64,000 nucleotides of DNA from Pleodorina starrii (Eukaryota; Chlorophyta; Chlorophyceae; Chlamydomonadales; Volvocaceae): positions 3,505,555 to 3,569,554 of the forward strand of contig BRXU01000008.1 in the NCBI GenBank assembly GCA_030267565.1, written 5' to 3'. Under the pieces are notes generated by a model. It was not told the DNA's origin, did no database searches, and saw nothing but the letters and a program-made list of their open reading frames with translations. The stretch's first letter is position 1, and each line of letters begins with the position of its first letter. Positions 50,601 through 63,400 of this stretch are shown piece after piece. Position numbers and translations under genes: made by a program.

Positions 50601-53600
50601 TACGGGGCTGAGCCATGGGTCTACGGGTCTGGCCCGTGGGTCTACGGGGCTGGTCTGTGGGTCTACAGGGCTGGCCTGCGGGTGTACGGGTCTGGCCCGC
50701 GTGTCTACGGGTCTGGCCCGTGGGTCTAAGGGGCTGGCACGTGGGTCTAAGGGGCTGGCCCGTGGGTCTACGGGTCTGGCACGTGTGTCTACAGGGCTAA
50801 GCCATGGGTCTACGGGTCCGATCCGTGGGTCTACGGGGCTGGCATGTGGGTCTATGGGTCTGGCCCGTGGGTCTATGGGTCTGGTCTGCGGGTCTTCAGT
50901 GCTGGCACGTGGGTCTACGGAGCTGAGCCATGGGTCTACGGGGCTGGCCCGCGGGTCTACGGGTCTGGCCCGTGGGTCTACGGGTCTGGCACGTGGGTCT
51001 ACGGGGCTGAGCCATGGGTCTACGGGTCTGGCCCGTGGGTCTACGGGGCTGCCGGGTCTACGGGGCTGGTCTGTGGGTCTACGGGGCTGGTCTGTGGGTC
51101 TACGGGTCTGGCCCGTGGGTCTACGGGGCTGGTCTGTGGGTCTACGGGGCTGGTCTGTGGGTCTACGGGGCTGACACGTGGGTCTACGGGGCTGGTCCGT
51201 GGGTCTACGGGTCTGGCCCGTTGGTCTACGGGTCTGGCACGTGGGTCTACGGGGCTGAGCCATGGGTCTACGGGTCTGGCCCGTGGGTCTACGGGTCTGG
51301 CCCGTGGGTCTACGGGGCTGGTCTGTGGGTCTACGGGGCTGGTCTGTGGGTCTACGCGGCTGACCCGTGGGTTTACGGGGCTGGTCTGTTGGTCTACGGG
51401 GCTGACCCGTGGGTCTACGGGTCTGGCCCGTGGGTCTACGGGTCTGGCACGTGGGTTTACGGGGCTGGCCCGTGGGTCTACGGGGCTGGCCCGTGGGTCT
51501 ATGGGTCTGGCCCGTGGGTCTACGGGTCTGGCACGTGGGTTTACGGGGCTGGCCCGTGGGTCTACGGGGCTGGCCCGTGTGTCTACGGGTGTGGCACGTG
51601 GGTCTACGGGCCTGGCCCGTGGGTCTACGGGTCTGGCCCGTGGGTCTACGGGTCTGGCCCGTGGGTCTACGGGTCTGGCACGGGTGTTTACGGGGCTGGC
51701 CCGTGGGTCTACAGGGCTGGCCCGTGGGTCTACGGGGCTGGCCCGTGGGTCTACGGGTCTGGCACGTGGGTTTACGGGGCCGGCCCGTGAGTCTACGGGG
51801 CTGGCCCGCGGGTCTACGGGGCTGGCCCGTGGGTCTACGGGGCTGGCCCGTGGGTTTACGGGGCTGGCCCGTGGGTCTACGGGGCTGGTCCGCGGGTCTA
51901 CGGGGCTTGTCCGCGGGTCTACGGGTCTGGCCTGCGGGTCTACGGGGCTGGCCCGTGGTTCTACGGGTCTGGCACGTGGGTCTACGGGGCTGGTCCGCGG
52001 GTCTACGGGTCTGGCACGTGGGTCTACGGGGCTGAGCCATGGGTCTACGGGGCTGGCCCTTGGGTCTACGGGGCTGGCCCGTGGGTCTACGGGCTTGGCC
52101 CGTGGGTCTACGGGGCTGTCCCGCGGGTCTACGGGGCTGACCCGTCGGTCTAAAGAGCTGAGCCATGGGTCTACGGGGCTGACCCGTGGGTCTACGGGTC
52201 TGGCTTGTGGGTCTACGGGGCTGGTCCGTGGGTCTACGGGCATGGCCTGCGGGTCTACGGGTCTGGCCCGTGGGTCTACGGGGCTTGTCCGTGGGTCTAC
52301 GGGGCTGGTCTGTGGGTCTACGGGGCTGACACGTGGGTCTACGGGGCTGGTCCGTGGGTCTACGGGGCTGGCACGTGGGTCTACGGGTCTGGCACGTGGG
52401 TCTACGGGACTCAGCCATGGGCCTCCGGGGCTGGCATGTGGGTCTGCAGGGCTTGCCCGCGGGTCTACGGGGCTGGCCCACGGGTCTACCGGTCTGGCCC
52501 GCGGGTCTCAGGGTCTGGCACGTGGGTCTACGGGGCTGAGCCATGGGTCTACGGGGCTGAGCAATGGGTCTACGGGTCTGGCACATGTGTCTACGGGTCT
52601 GGCCCGTGGGTTTACGGGGCTGGCCCTTGGGTCTACGGGGCTGGTCCGTGGGTCTAGGGGTCTGGCGCGTGGGTCTACGGGTCTGGCCCGCGGGTCTACG
52701 GGTCTGGCCCGTGGGTCTACGGGTCTGGCACGTGGGTCTACGGGGCTGAGCCATGGGTCTACGGGTCTGGCCCGTGGGTCTACGGGTCTGGCGCGTGGGT
52801 CTACGGGGCTGGCCCGCGGGTCTACGGGTCGGGCCCGTGGGTCTACGGGTCTGGCACGTGGGTCTACGGGGCTAACCCGTGGGTCTACGGGTCTGGCACG
52901 TGTGTCTACGGGGCTGAACCATGGGTCTACGGGTCTGGCCCGTGGGTCTACGGGGCTGGTCTGTGGGTCTACGGGGCTGGCCCGCGGGTCTACGGGGCTG
53001 AGCCATGGGTCTACGGGTCTGGCCCGTGGGTCTACGGGGCTGGTCTGTGGGTCTACAGGGCTGGCCTGCGGGTGTACGGGTCTGGCCCGCGTGTCTACGG
53101 GTCTGGCCCGTGGGTCTAAGGGGCTGGCACGTGGGTCTAAGGGGCTGGCCCGTGGGTCTACGGGTCTGGCACGTGTGTCTACAGGGCTAAGCCATGGGTC
53201 TACGGGTCCGATCCGTGGGTCTACGGGGCTGGCATGTGGGTCTATGGGTCTGGCCCGTGGGTCTATGGGTCTGGTCTGCGGGTCTTCAGTGCTGGCACGT
53301 GGGTCTACGGAGCTGAGCCATGGGTCTACGGGGCTGGCCCGCGGGTCTACGGGTCTGGCCCGTGGGTCTACGGGTCTGGCACGTGGGTCTACGGGGCTGA
53401 GCCATGGGTCTACGGGTCTGGCCCGTGGGTCTACGGGGCTGCCGGGTCTACGGGGCTGGTCTGTGGGTCTACGGGGCTGGTCTGTGGGTCTACGGGTCTG
53501 GCCCGTGGGTCTACGGGGCTGGTCTGTGGGTCTACGGGGCTGGTCTGTGGGTCTACGGGGCTGACACGTGGGTCTACGGGGCTGGTCCGTGGGTCTACGG

Positions 53601-54560
53601 GTCTGGCCCGTTGGTCTACGGGTCTGGCACGTGGGTCTACGGGGCTGAGCCATGGGTCTACGGGTCTGGCCCGTGGGTCTACGGGTCTGGCCCGTGGGTC
53701 TACGGGGCTGGTCTGTGGGTCTACGGGGCTGGTCTGTGGGTCTACGCGGCTGACCCGTGGGTTTACGGGGCTGGTCTGTTGGTCTACGGGGCTGACCCGT
53801 GGGTCTACGGGTCTGGCCCGTGGGTCTACGGGTCTGGCACGTGGGTTTACGGGGCTGGCCCGTGGGTCTACGGGGCTGGCCCGTGGGTCTATGGGTCTGG
53901 CCCGTGGGTCTACGGGTCTGGCACGTGGGTTTACGGGGCTGGCCCGTGGGTCTACGGGGCTGGCCCGTGTGTCTACGGGTGTGGCACGTGGGTCTACGGG
54001 CCTGGCCCGTGGGTCTACGGGTCTGGCCCGTGGGTCTACGGGTCTGGCCCGTGGGTCTACGGGTCTGGCACGGGTGTTTACGGGGCTGGCCCGTGGGTCT
54101 ACAGGGCTGGCCCGTGGGTCTACGGGGCTGGCCCGTGGGTCTACGGGTCTGGCACGTGGGTTTACGGGGCCGGCCCGTGAGTCTACGGGGCTGGCCCGCG
54201 GGTCTACGGGGCTGGCCCGTGGGTCTACGGGGCTGGCCCGTGGGTTTACGGGGCTGGCCCGTGGGTCTACGGGGCTGGTCCGCGGGTCTACGGGGCTTGT
54301 CCGCGGGTCTACGGGTCTGGCCTGCGGGTCTACGGGGCTGGCCCGTGGTTCTACGGGTCTGGCACGTGGGTCTACGGGGCTGGTCCGCGGGTCTACGGGT
54401 CTGGCACGTGGGTCTACGGGGCTGAGCCATGGGTCTACGGGGCTGGCCCTTGGGTCTACGGGGCTGGCCCGTGGGTCTACGGGCTTGGCCCGTGGGTCTA
54501 CGGGGCTGTCCCGCGGGTCTACGGGGCTGACCCGTCGGTCTAAAGAGCTGAGCCATGGGT
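47612..54560 (+). repeat. Higher-order repeat of 2,562 then 2,390 bp, three copies
   Basis: Block landmarks fall at 47612, 50174 and 52564, and at 48053, 50615 and 53005. The last two copies share a private shortened unit (GGGGCTGCCGGGTCTAC, near 51047 and 53437) that is full length in the first copy. Part of the block (51409, 53799) also reappears at 59637. Confidence 0.75.
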
Positions 54561-54575
54561 CTACGGGGCTGACCC

Positions 54576-56150
54576 GTGGGTCTACGGGTCTGGCTTGTGG
54601 GTCTACGGGGCTGGTCCGTGGGTCTACGGGCATGGCCTGCGGGTCTACGGGTCTGGCCCGTGGGTCTACGGGGCTGGTCCGTGGGTCTACGGGGCTGGCA
54701 CGTGGGTCTACGGGTCTGGCACGTGGGTCTACGGGGCTGGCCTGCGGGTCTACGGGTCTGGCCCGTGGGTTTACGGGGCTGGCCCGTGGGTCTACGGGTC
54801 TGGCATGTGGGTCTACAGGGCTGGCCCGCGGGTCTGCGGGTCTGGCCCGTGGGTCTATGGGTCTGGCCCGTGGGTCTACGGGGCTGGCACGTGGGTCTAC
54901 GGGTCTGGCACGTGGGTCTACGGGGCTGGCCTGCGGGTCTACGGGTCTGGCCCGTGGGTTTACGGGGCTGGCCCGTGGGTCTACGGGTCTGGCATGTGGG
55001 TCTACAGGGCTGGCCCGCGGGTCTGCGGGTCTGGCCCGTGGGTCTACGGGTCTGGCCCGTGGGTCTACGGGTCTGGCACGTGGGTCTACGGGGCTGAGCC
55101 ATGGGTCTACGGGTCTGGCCCGTGGGTCTACGGGTCTGGCGCGTGGGTCTACGGGGCTGGCCCGCGGGTCTACGGGTCGGGCCCGTGGGTCTACGGGTCT
55201 GGCACGTGGGTCTACGGGGCTGGCCCGTGGGTCTACGGGTCTGGCACGTGTGTCTACGGGGCTGAACCATGGGTCTACGGGTCTGGCCCGTGGGTCTACG
55301 GGGCTGGTCTGTGGGTCTACGGGGCTGGCCCGCGGGTCTACGGGGCTGAGCCATGGGTCTACGGGGCTGACCCGTGGGTCTACGGGTCTGGCTTGTGGGT
55401 CTACGGGGCTGGTCCGTGGGTCTACGGGCATGGCCTGCGGGTCTACGGGTCTGGCCCGTGGGTCTACGGGGCTGGTCCGTGGGTCTACGGGGCTGGCACG
55501 TGGGTCTACGGGTCTGGCACGTGGGTCTACGGGGCTGGCCTGCGGGTCTACGGGTCTGGCCCGTGGGTTTACGGGGCTGGCCCGTGGGTCTACGGGTCTG
55601 GCATGTGGGTCTACAGGGCTGGCCCGCGGGTCTGCGGGTCTGGCCCGTGGGTCTATGGGTCTGGCCCGTGGGTCTACGGGGCTGGCCCGTGGGTCTACGG
55701 GTCTGGCACGTGGGTCTACGGGGCTGGCCTGCGGGTCTACGGGTCTGGCCCGTGGGTCTACGGGGCTGGCCCGTGGGTCTACGGGTCTGGCATGTGGGTC
55801 TACAGGGCTGGCCCGCGGGTCTGCGGGTCTGGCCCGTGGGTCTACGGGTCTGGCCCGTGGGTCTACGGGTCTGGCACGTGGGTCTACGGGGCTGAGCCAT
55901 GGGTCTACGGGTCTGGCCCGTGGGTCTACGGGTCTGGCCCGTGGGTCTACGGGGCTGGCCCGCGGGTCTACGGGTCTGGCCCGTGGGTCTACGGGTCTGG
56001 CACGTGGGTCTACGGGGCTGGCCCGTGGGTCTACGGGTCTGGCACGTGTGTCTACGGGGCTGAGCCATGGGTCTACGGGTCTGGCCCGTGGGTCTACGGG
56101 GCTGGTCTGTGGGTCTACGGGGCTGGCCCGCGGGTCTACGGGGCTGAGCC
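54576..56150 (+). repeat. 798-bp tandem higher-order repeat
   Basis: Landmarks at 54576 and 55374 are 798 bp (38 units) apart and carry the GGGCATGGCCTGCGG variant in the same order. The same block recurs at 60414 and 62220. Confidence 0.7.
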
Positions 56151-59100
56151 ATGGGTCTACGGGTCTGGCCCGTGGGTCTACGGGGCTGGTCTGTGGGTCT
56201 ACAGGGCTGGCCTGCGGGTCTACGGGTCTGGCCCGCGTGTCTACGGGTCTGGCCCGTGGGTCTAAGGGGCTGGCACGTGGGTCTAAGGGGCTGGCCCGTG
56301 GGTCTACGGGTCTGGCACGTGTGTCTACAGGGCAAAGCCATGGGTCTACGGGTCCGATCCGTGGGTCTACGGGGCTGGCATGTGGGTCTATGGGTCTGGC
56401 CCGTGGGTCTATGGGTCTGGTCTGCGGGTCTTCAGTGCTGGCACGTGGGTCTACGGAGCTGAGCCATGGGTCTACGGGGCTGGCCCGCGGGTCTACGGGT
56501 CTGGCCCGTGGGTCTACGGGTCTGGCGCGAAGGTCTACGGGGCTGTCCCGCGGGTCTACGGGTCTGGCCCGTAGGTCTACGGGTCTGGCACGTGGGTCTA
56601 CGGGGCTGAGCCATGGGTCTACGGGTCTGGCCCGTGGGTCTACGGGGCTGCCCCGTGGGTCTACGGGGCTGGTCTGTGGGTCTACGGGGCTGGTCTGTGG
56701 GTCTACGGGTCTGGCCCGTGGGTCTACGGGGCTGGTCTGTGGGTCTACGGGGCTGGTCTGTGGGTCTACGGGGCTGACACGTGGGTCTACGGGGCTGGTC
56801 CGTGGGTCTACGGGTCTGGCCCGTTGGTCTACGGGTCTGGCACGTGGGTCTACGGGGCTGGTCCGTGGGTCTACGGGTCTGGCCCGTTGGTCTACGGGTC
56901 TGGCACGTGGGTCTACGGGGCTGAGCCATGGGTCTACGGGTCTGGCCCGTGGTTCTACGGGTCTGGCACGTGGGTCTACGGGGCTGGTCCGCGGGTCTAC
57001 GGGTCTGGCACGTGGGTCTACGGGGCTGAGCCATGGGTCTACGGGGCTGGCCCTTGGGTCTACGGGGCTGGCCCGTGGGTCTACGGGCTTGGCCCGTGGG
57101 TCTACGGGGCTGTCCCGCGGGTCTACGGGGCTGACCCGTCGGTCTAAAGAGCTGAGCCATGGGTCTACGGGGCTGACCCGTGGGTCTACGGGTCTGGCTT
57201 GTGGGTCTACGGGGCTGGTCCGTGGGTCTACGGGCATGGCCTGCGGGTCTACGGGTCGGGCCCGTGGGTCTACGGGTCTGGCACGTGGGTCTACGGGGCT
57301 GGCCCGTGGGTCTACGGGTCTGGCACGTGTGTCTACGGGGCTGAGCCATGGGTCTACGGGTCTGGCCCGTGGGTCTACGGGGCTGGTCTGTGGGTCTACG
57401 GGGCTGGCCCGCGGGTCTACGGGGCTGAGCCATGGGTCTACGGGTCTGGCCCGTGGGTCTACGGGGCTGGTCTGTGGGTCTACAGGGCTGGCCTGCGGGT
57501 CTACGGGTCTGGCCCGCGTGTCTACGGGTCTGGCCCGTGGGTCTAAGGGGCTGGCACGTGGGTCTAAGGGGCTGGCCCGTGGGTCTACGGGTCTGGCACG
57601 TGTGTCTACAGGGCAAAGCCATGGGTCTACGGGTCCGATCCGTGGGTCTACGGGGCTGGCATGTGGGTCTATGGGTCTGGCCCGTGGGTCTATGGGTCTG
57701 GTCTGCGGGTCTTCAGTGCTGGCACGTGGGTCTACGGAGCTGAGCCATGGGTCTACGGGGCTGGCCCGCGGGTCTACGGGTCTGGCCCGTGGGTCTACGG
57801 GTCTGGCGCGAAGGTCTACGGGGCTGTCCCGCGGGTCTACGGGTCTGGCCCGTAGGTCTACGGGTCTGGCACGTGGGTCTACGGGGCTGAGCCATGGGTC
57901 TACGGGTCTGGCCCGTGGGTCTACGGGGCTGCCCCGTGGGTCTACGGGGCTGGTCTGTGGGTCTACGGGGCTGGTCTGTGGGTCTACGGGTCTGGCCCGT
58001 GGGTCTACGGGGCTGGTCTGTGGGTCTACGGGGCTGGTCTGTGGGTCTACGGGGCTGACACGTGGGTCTACGGGGCTGGTCCGTGGGTCTACGGGTCTGG
58101 CCCGTTGGTCTACGGGTCTGGCACGTGGGTCTACGGGGCTGGTCCGTGGGTCTACGGGTCTGGCCCGTTGGTCTACGGGTCTGGCACGTGGGTCTACGGG
58201 GCTGAGCCATGGGTCTACGGGTCTGGCCCGTGGTTCTACGGGTCTGGCACGTGGGTCTACGGGGCTGGTCCGCGGGTCTACGGGTCTGGCACGTGGGTCT
58301 ACGGGGCTGAGCCATGGGTCTACGGGGCTGGCCCTTGGGTCTACGGGGCTGGCCCGTGGGTCTACGGGCTTGGCCCGTGGGTCTACGGGGCTGTCCCGCG
58401 GGTCTACGGGGCTGACCCGTCGGTCTAAAGAGCTGAGCCATGGGTCTACGGGGCTGACCCGTGGGTCTACGGGTCTGGCTTGTGGGTCTACGGGGCTGGT
58501 CCGTGGGTCTACGGGCATGGCCTGCGGGTCTACGGGTCTGGCCCGTGGGTCTACGGGTCTGGCACGTGGGTCTACGGGGCTGGCCCGTGGGTCTACGGGT
58601 CTGGCACGTGTGTCTACGGGGCTGAGCCATGGGTCTACGGGTCTGGCCCGTGGGTCTACGGGGCTGGTCTGTGGGTCTACGGGGCTGGCCCGCGGGTCTA
58701 CGGGGCTGAGCCATGGGTCTACGGGTCTGGCCCGTGGGTCTACGGGGCTGGTCTGTGGGTCTACAGGGCTGGCCTGCGGGTCTACGGGTCTGGCCCGCGT
58801 GTCTACGGGTCTGGCCCGTGGGTCTAAGGGGCTGGCACGTGGGTCTAAGGGGCTGGCCCGTGGGTCTACGGGTCTGGCACGTGTGTCTACAGGGCAAAGC
58901 CATGGGTCTACGGGTCCGATCCGTGGGTCTACGGGGCTGGCATGTGGGTCTATGGGTCTGGCCCGTGGGTCTATGGGTCTGGTCTGCGGGTCTTCAGTGC
59001 TGGCACGTGGGTCTACGGAGCTGAGCCATGGGTCTACGGGGCTGGCCCGCGGGTCTACGGGTCTGGCCCGTGGGTCTACGGGTCTGGCGCGAAGGTCTAC

Positions 59101-59510
59101 GGGGCTGTCCCGCGGGTCTACGGGTCTGGCCCGTAGGTCTACGGGTCTGGCACGTGGGTCTACGGGGCTGAGCCATGGGTCTACGGGTCTGGCCCGTGGG
59201 TCTACGGGGCTGCCCCGTGGGTCTACGGGGCTGGTCTGTGGGTCTACGGGGCTGGTCTGTGGGTCTACGGGTCTGGCCCGTGGGTCTACGGGGCTGGTCT
59301 GTGGGTCTACGGGGCTGGTCTGTGGGTCTACGGGGCTGACACGTGGGTCTACGGGGCTGGTCCGTGGGTCTACGGGTCTGGCCCGTTGGTCTACGGGTCT
59401 GGCACGTGGGTCTACGGGGCTGGTCCGTGGGTCTACGGGTCTGGCCCGTTGGTCTACGGGTCTGGCACGTGGGTCTACGGGGCTGAGCCATGGGTCTACG
59501 GGTCTGGCCC
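56151..59510 (+). repeat. 1,281-bp (61-unit) tandem higher-order repeat, nearly three copies
   Basis: Landmarks recur exactly 1,281 bp apart: 56151/57432/58713, 56380/57661/58942 and 56824/58105/59386. The copies appear almost identical in variant order, so this is probably the youngest expansion in the window. The third copy diverges near 59,510. Confidence 0.8.
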
Positions 59511-60413
59511 GTGGGTCTACGGGTCTGGCCCGTGGGTCTACGGGGCTGGTCTGTGGGTCTACGGGGCTGGTCTGTGGGTCTACGCGGCTGACCCGTGGGT
59601 TTACGGGGCTGGTCTGTTGGTCTACGGGGCTGACCCGTGGGTCTACGGGTCTGGCCCGTGGGTCTACGGGTCTGGCACGTGGGTTTACGGGGCTGGCCCG
59701 TGGGTCTACGGGGCTGGCCCGTGGGTCTATGGGTCTGGCCCGTGGGTCTACGGGTCTGGCACGTGGGTTTACGGGGCTGGCCCGTGGGTCTACGGGGCTG
59801 GCCCGTGTGTCTACGGGTGTGGCACGTGGGTCTACGGGCCTGGCCCGTGGGTCTACGGGTCTGGCCCGTGGGTCTACGGGTCTGGCCCGTGGGTCTACGG
59901 GTCTGGCACGGGTGTTTACGGGGCTGGCCCGTGGGTCTACAGGGCTGGCCCGTGGGTCTACGGGGCTGGCCCGTGGGTCTACGGGTCTGGCACGTGGGTT
60001 TACGGGGCCGGCCCGTGAGTCTACGGGGCTGGCCCGCGGGTCTACGGGGCTGGCCCGTGGGTCTACGGGGCTGGCCCGTGGGTTTACGGGGCTGGCCCGT
60101 GGGTCTACGGGGCTGGTCCGCGGGTCTACGGGGCTTGTCCGCGGGTCTACGGGTCTGGCCTGCGGGTCTACGGGGCTGGCCCGTGGTTCTACGGGTCTGG
60201 CACGTGGGTCTACGGGGCTGGTCCGCGGGTCTACGGGTCTGGCACGTGGGTCTACGGGGCTGAGCCATGGGTCTACGGGGCTGGCCCTTGGGTCTACGGG
60301 GCTGGCCCGTGGGTCTACGGGCTTGGCCCGTGGGTCTACGGGGCTGTCCCGCGGGTCTACGGGGCTGACCCGTCGGTCTAAAGAGCTGAGCCATGGGTCT
60401 ACGGGGCTGACCC

Positions 60414-63400
60414 GTGGGTCTACGGGTCTGGCTTGTGGGTCTACGGGGCTGGTCCGTGGGTCTACGGGCATGGCCTGCGGGTCTACGGGTCTGGCCCGTG
60501 GGTCTACGGGGCTGGTCCGTGGGTCTACGGGGCTGGCACGTGGGTCTACGGGTCTGGCACGTGGGTCTACGGGGCTGGCCTGCGGGTCTACGGGTCTGGC
60601 CCGTGGGTTTACGGGGCTGGCCCGTGGGTCTACGGGTCTGGCATGTGGGTCTACAGGGCTGGCCCGCGGGTCTGCGGGTCTGGCCCGTGGGTCTATGGGT
60701 CTAGCCCGTGGGTCTACGGGGCTGGCACGTGGGTCTACGGGTCTGGCACGTGGGTCTACGGGGCTGGCCTGCGGGTCTACGGGTCTGGCCCGTGGGTTTA
60801 CGGGGCTGGCCCGTGGGTCTACGGGTCTGGCATGTGGGTCTACAGGGCTGGCCCGCGGGTCTGCGGGTCTGGCCCGTGGGTCTACGGGTCTGGCCCGTGG
60901 GTCTACGGGTCTGGCACGTGGGTCTACGGGGCTGAGCCATGGGTCTACGGGTCTGGCCCGTGGGTCTACGGGTCTGGCGCGTGGGTCTACGGGGCTGGCC
61001 CGCGGGTCTACGGGTCGGGCCCGTGGGTCTACGGGTCTGGCACGTGGGTCTACGGGGCTGGCCCGTGGGTCTACGGGTCTGGCACGTGTGTCTACGGGGC
61101 TGAACCATGGGTCTACGGGTCTGGCCCGTGGGTCTACGGGGCTGGTCTGTGGGTCTACGGGGCTGGCCCGCGGGTCTACGGGGCTGAGCCATGGGTCTAC
61201 GGGTCTGGCCCGTGGGTCTACGGGGCTGGTCTGTGGGTCTACAGGGCTGGCCTGCGGGTCTACGGGTCTGGCCCGCGTGTCTACGGGTCTGGCCCGTGGG
61301 TCTAAGGGGCTGGCACGTGGGTCTAAGGGGCTGGCCCGTGGGTCTACGGGTCTGGCACGTGTGTCTACAGGGCTAAGCCATGGGTCTACGGGTCCGATCC
61401 GTGGGTCTACGGGGCTGGCATGTGGGTCTATGGGTCTGGCCCGTGGGTCTATGGGTCTGGTCTGCGGGTCTTCAGTGCTGGCACGTGGGTCTACGGAGCT
61501 GAGCCATGGGTCTACGGGGCTGGCCCGCGGGTCTACGGGTCTGGCCCGTGGGTCTACGGGTCTGGCGCGAAGGTCTACGGGGCTGTCCCGCGGGTCTACG
61601 GGTCTGGCCCGTAGGTCTACGGGTCTGGCACGTGGGTCTACGGGGCTGAGCCATGGGTCTACGGGTCTGGCCCGTGGGTCTACGGGGCTGCCCCGTGGGT
61701 CTACGGGGCTGGTCTGTGGGTGTACGGGGCTGGTCTGTGGGTCTACGGGTCTGGCCCGTGGGTCTACGGGGCTGGTCTGTGGGTCTACGGGGCTGGTCTG
61801 TGGGTCTACGGGGCTGACACGTGGGTCTACGGGGCTGGTCCGTGGGTCTACGGGTCTGGCCCGTTGGTCTACGGGTCTGGCACGTGGGTCTACGGGGCGG
61901 AGCCATGGGTCTACGGGTCTGGCCCGTGGGTCTACGGGTCTGGCCCGTGGGTCTACGGGGCTGGTCTGTGGGTCTACGGGGCTGGTCTGTGGGTCTACGC
62001 GGCTGACCCGTGGGTTTACGGGGCTGGTCTGTTGGTCTACGGGGCTGACCCGTGGGTCTACGGGTCTGGCCCGTGGGTCTACGGGTCTGGCACGTGGGTT
62101 TACGGGGCTGGCCCGTGGGTCTACGGGGCTGGCCCCTGGGTCTATGGGTCTGGCCCGTGGGTCTACGGGGCTGACCCGTCGGTCTAAAGAGCTGAGCCAT
62201 GGGTCTACGGGGCTGACCCGTGGGTCTACGGGTCTGGCTTGTGGGTCTACGGGGCTGGTCCGTGGGTCTACGGGCATGGCCTGCGGGTCTACGGGTCTGG
62301 CCCGTGGGTCTACGGGGCTGGTCCGTGGGTCTACGGGGCTGGCACGTGGGTCTACGGGTCTGGCACGTGGGTCTACGGGGCTGGCCTGCGGGTCTACGGG
62401 TCTGGCCCGTGGGTTTACGGGGCTGGCCCGTGGGTCTACGGGTCTGGCATGTGGGTCTACAGGGCTGGCCCGCGGGTCTGCGGGTCTGGCCCGTGGGTCT
62501 ATGGGTCTGGCCCGTGGGTCTACGGGGCTGGCACGTGGGTCTACGGGTCTGGCACGTGGGTCTACGGGGCTGGCCTGCGGGTCTACGGGTCTGGCCCGTG
62601 GGTTTACGGGGCTGGCCCGTGGGTCTACGGGTCTGGCATGTGGGTCTACAGGGCTGGCCCGCGGGTCTGCGGGTCTGGCCCGTGGGTCTACGGGTCTGGC
62701 CCGTGGGTCTACGGGTCTGGCACGTGGGTCTACGGGGCTGAGCCATGGGTCTACGGGTCTGGCCCGTGGGTCTACGGGTCTGGCGCGTGGGTCTACGGGG
62801 CTGGCCCGCGGGTCTACGGGTCGGGCCCGTGGGTCTACGGGTCTGGCACGTGGGTCTACGGGGCTGGCCCGTGGGTCTACGGGTCTGGCACGTGTGTCTA
62901 CGGGGCTGAACCATGGGTCTACGGGTCTGGCCCGTGGGTCTACGGGGCTGGTCTGTGGGTCTACGGGGCTGGCCCGCGGGTCTACGGGGCTGAGCCATGG
63001 GTCTACGGGTCTGGCCCGTGGGTCTACGGGGCTGGTCTGTGGGTCTACAGGGCTGGCCTGCGGGTCTACGGGTCTGGCCCGCGTGTCTACGGGTCTGGCC
63101 CGTGGGTCTAAGGGGCTGGCACGTGGGTCTAAGGGGCTGGCCCGTGGGTCTACGGGTCTGGCACGTGTGTCTACAGGGCTAAGCCATGGGTCTACGGGTC
63201 CGATCCGTGGGTCTACGGGGCTGGCATGTGGGTCTATGGGTCTGGCCCGTGGGTCTATGGGTCTGGTCTGCGGGTCTTCAGTGCTGGCACGTGGGTCTAC
63301 GGAGCTGAGCCATGGGTCTACGGGGCTGGCCCGCGGGTCTACGGGTCTGGCCCGTGGGTCTACGGGTCTGGCGCGAAGGTCTACGGGGCTGTCCCGCGGG

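Noticed and set aside
10667..62277. Very long ORFs in the array on both strands (up to 3,294 codons), including proline-rich PVDPRAR-type proteins
   Set aside because: They result from a stop-poor 21-bp repeat: five frames are open in parallel. Frames switch at indels, there is no leader, intron or unique domain, and the start codons are simply repeat bases.
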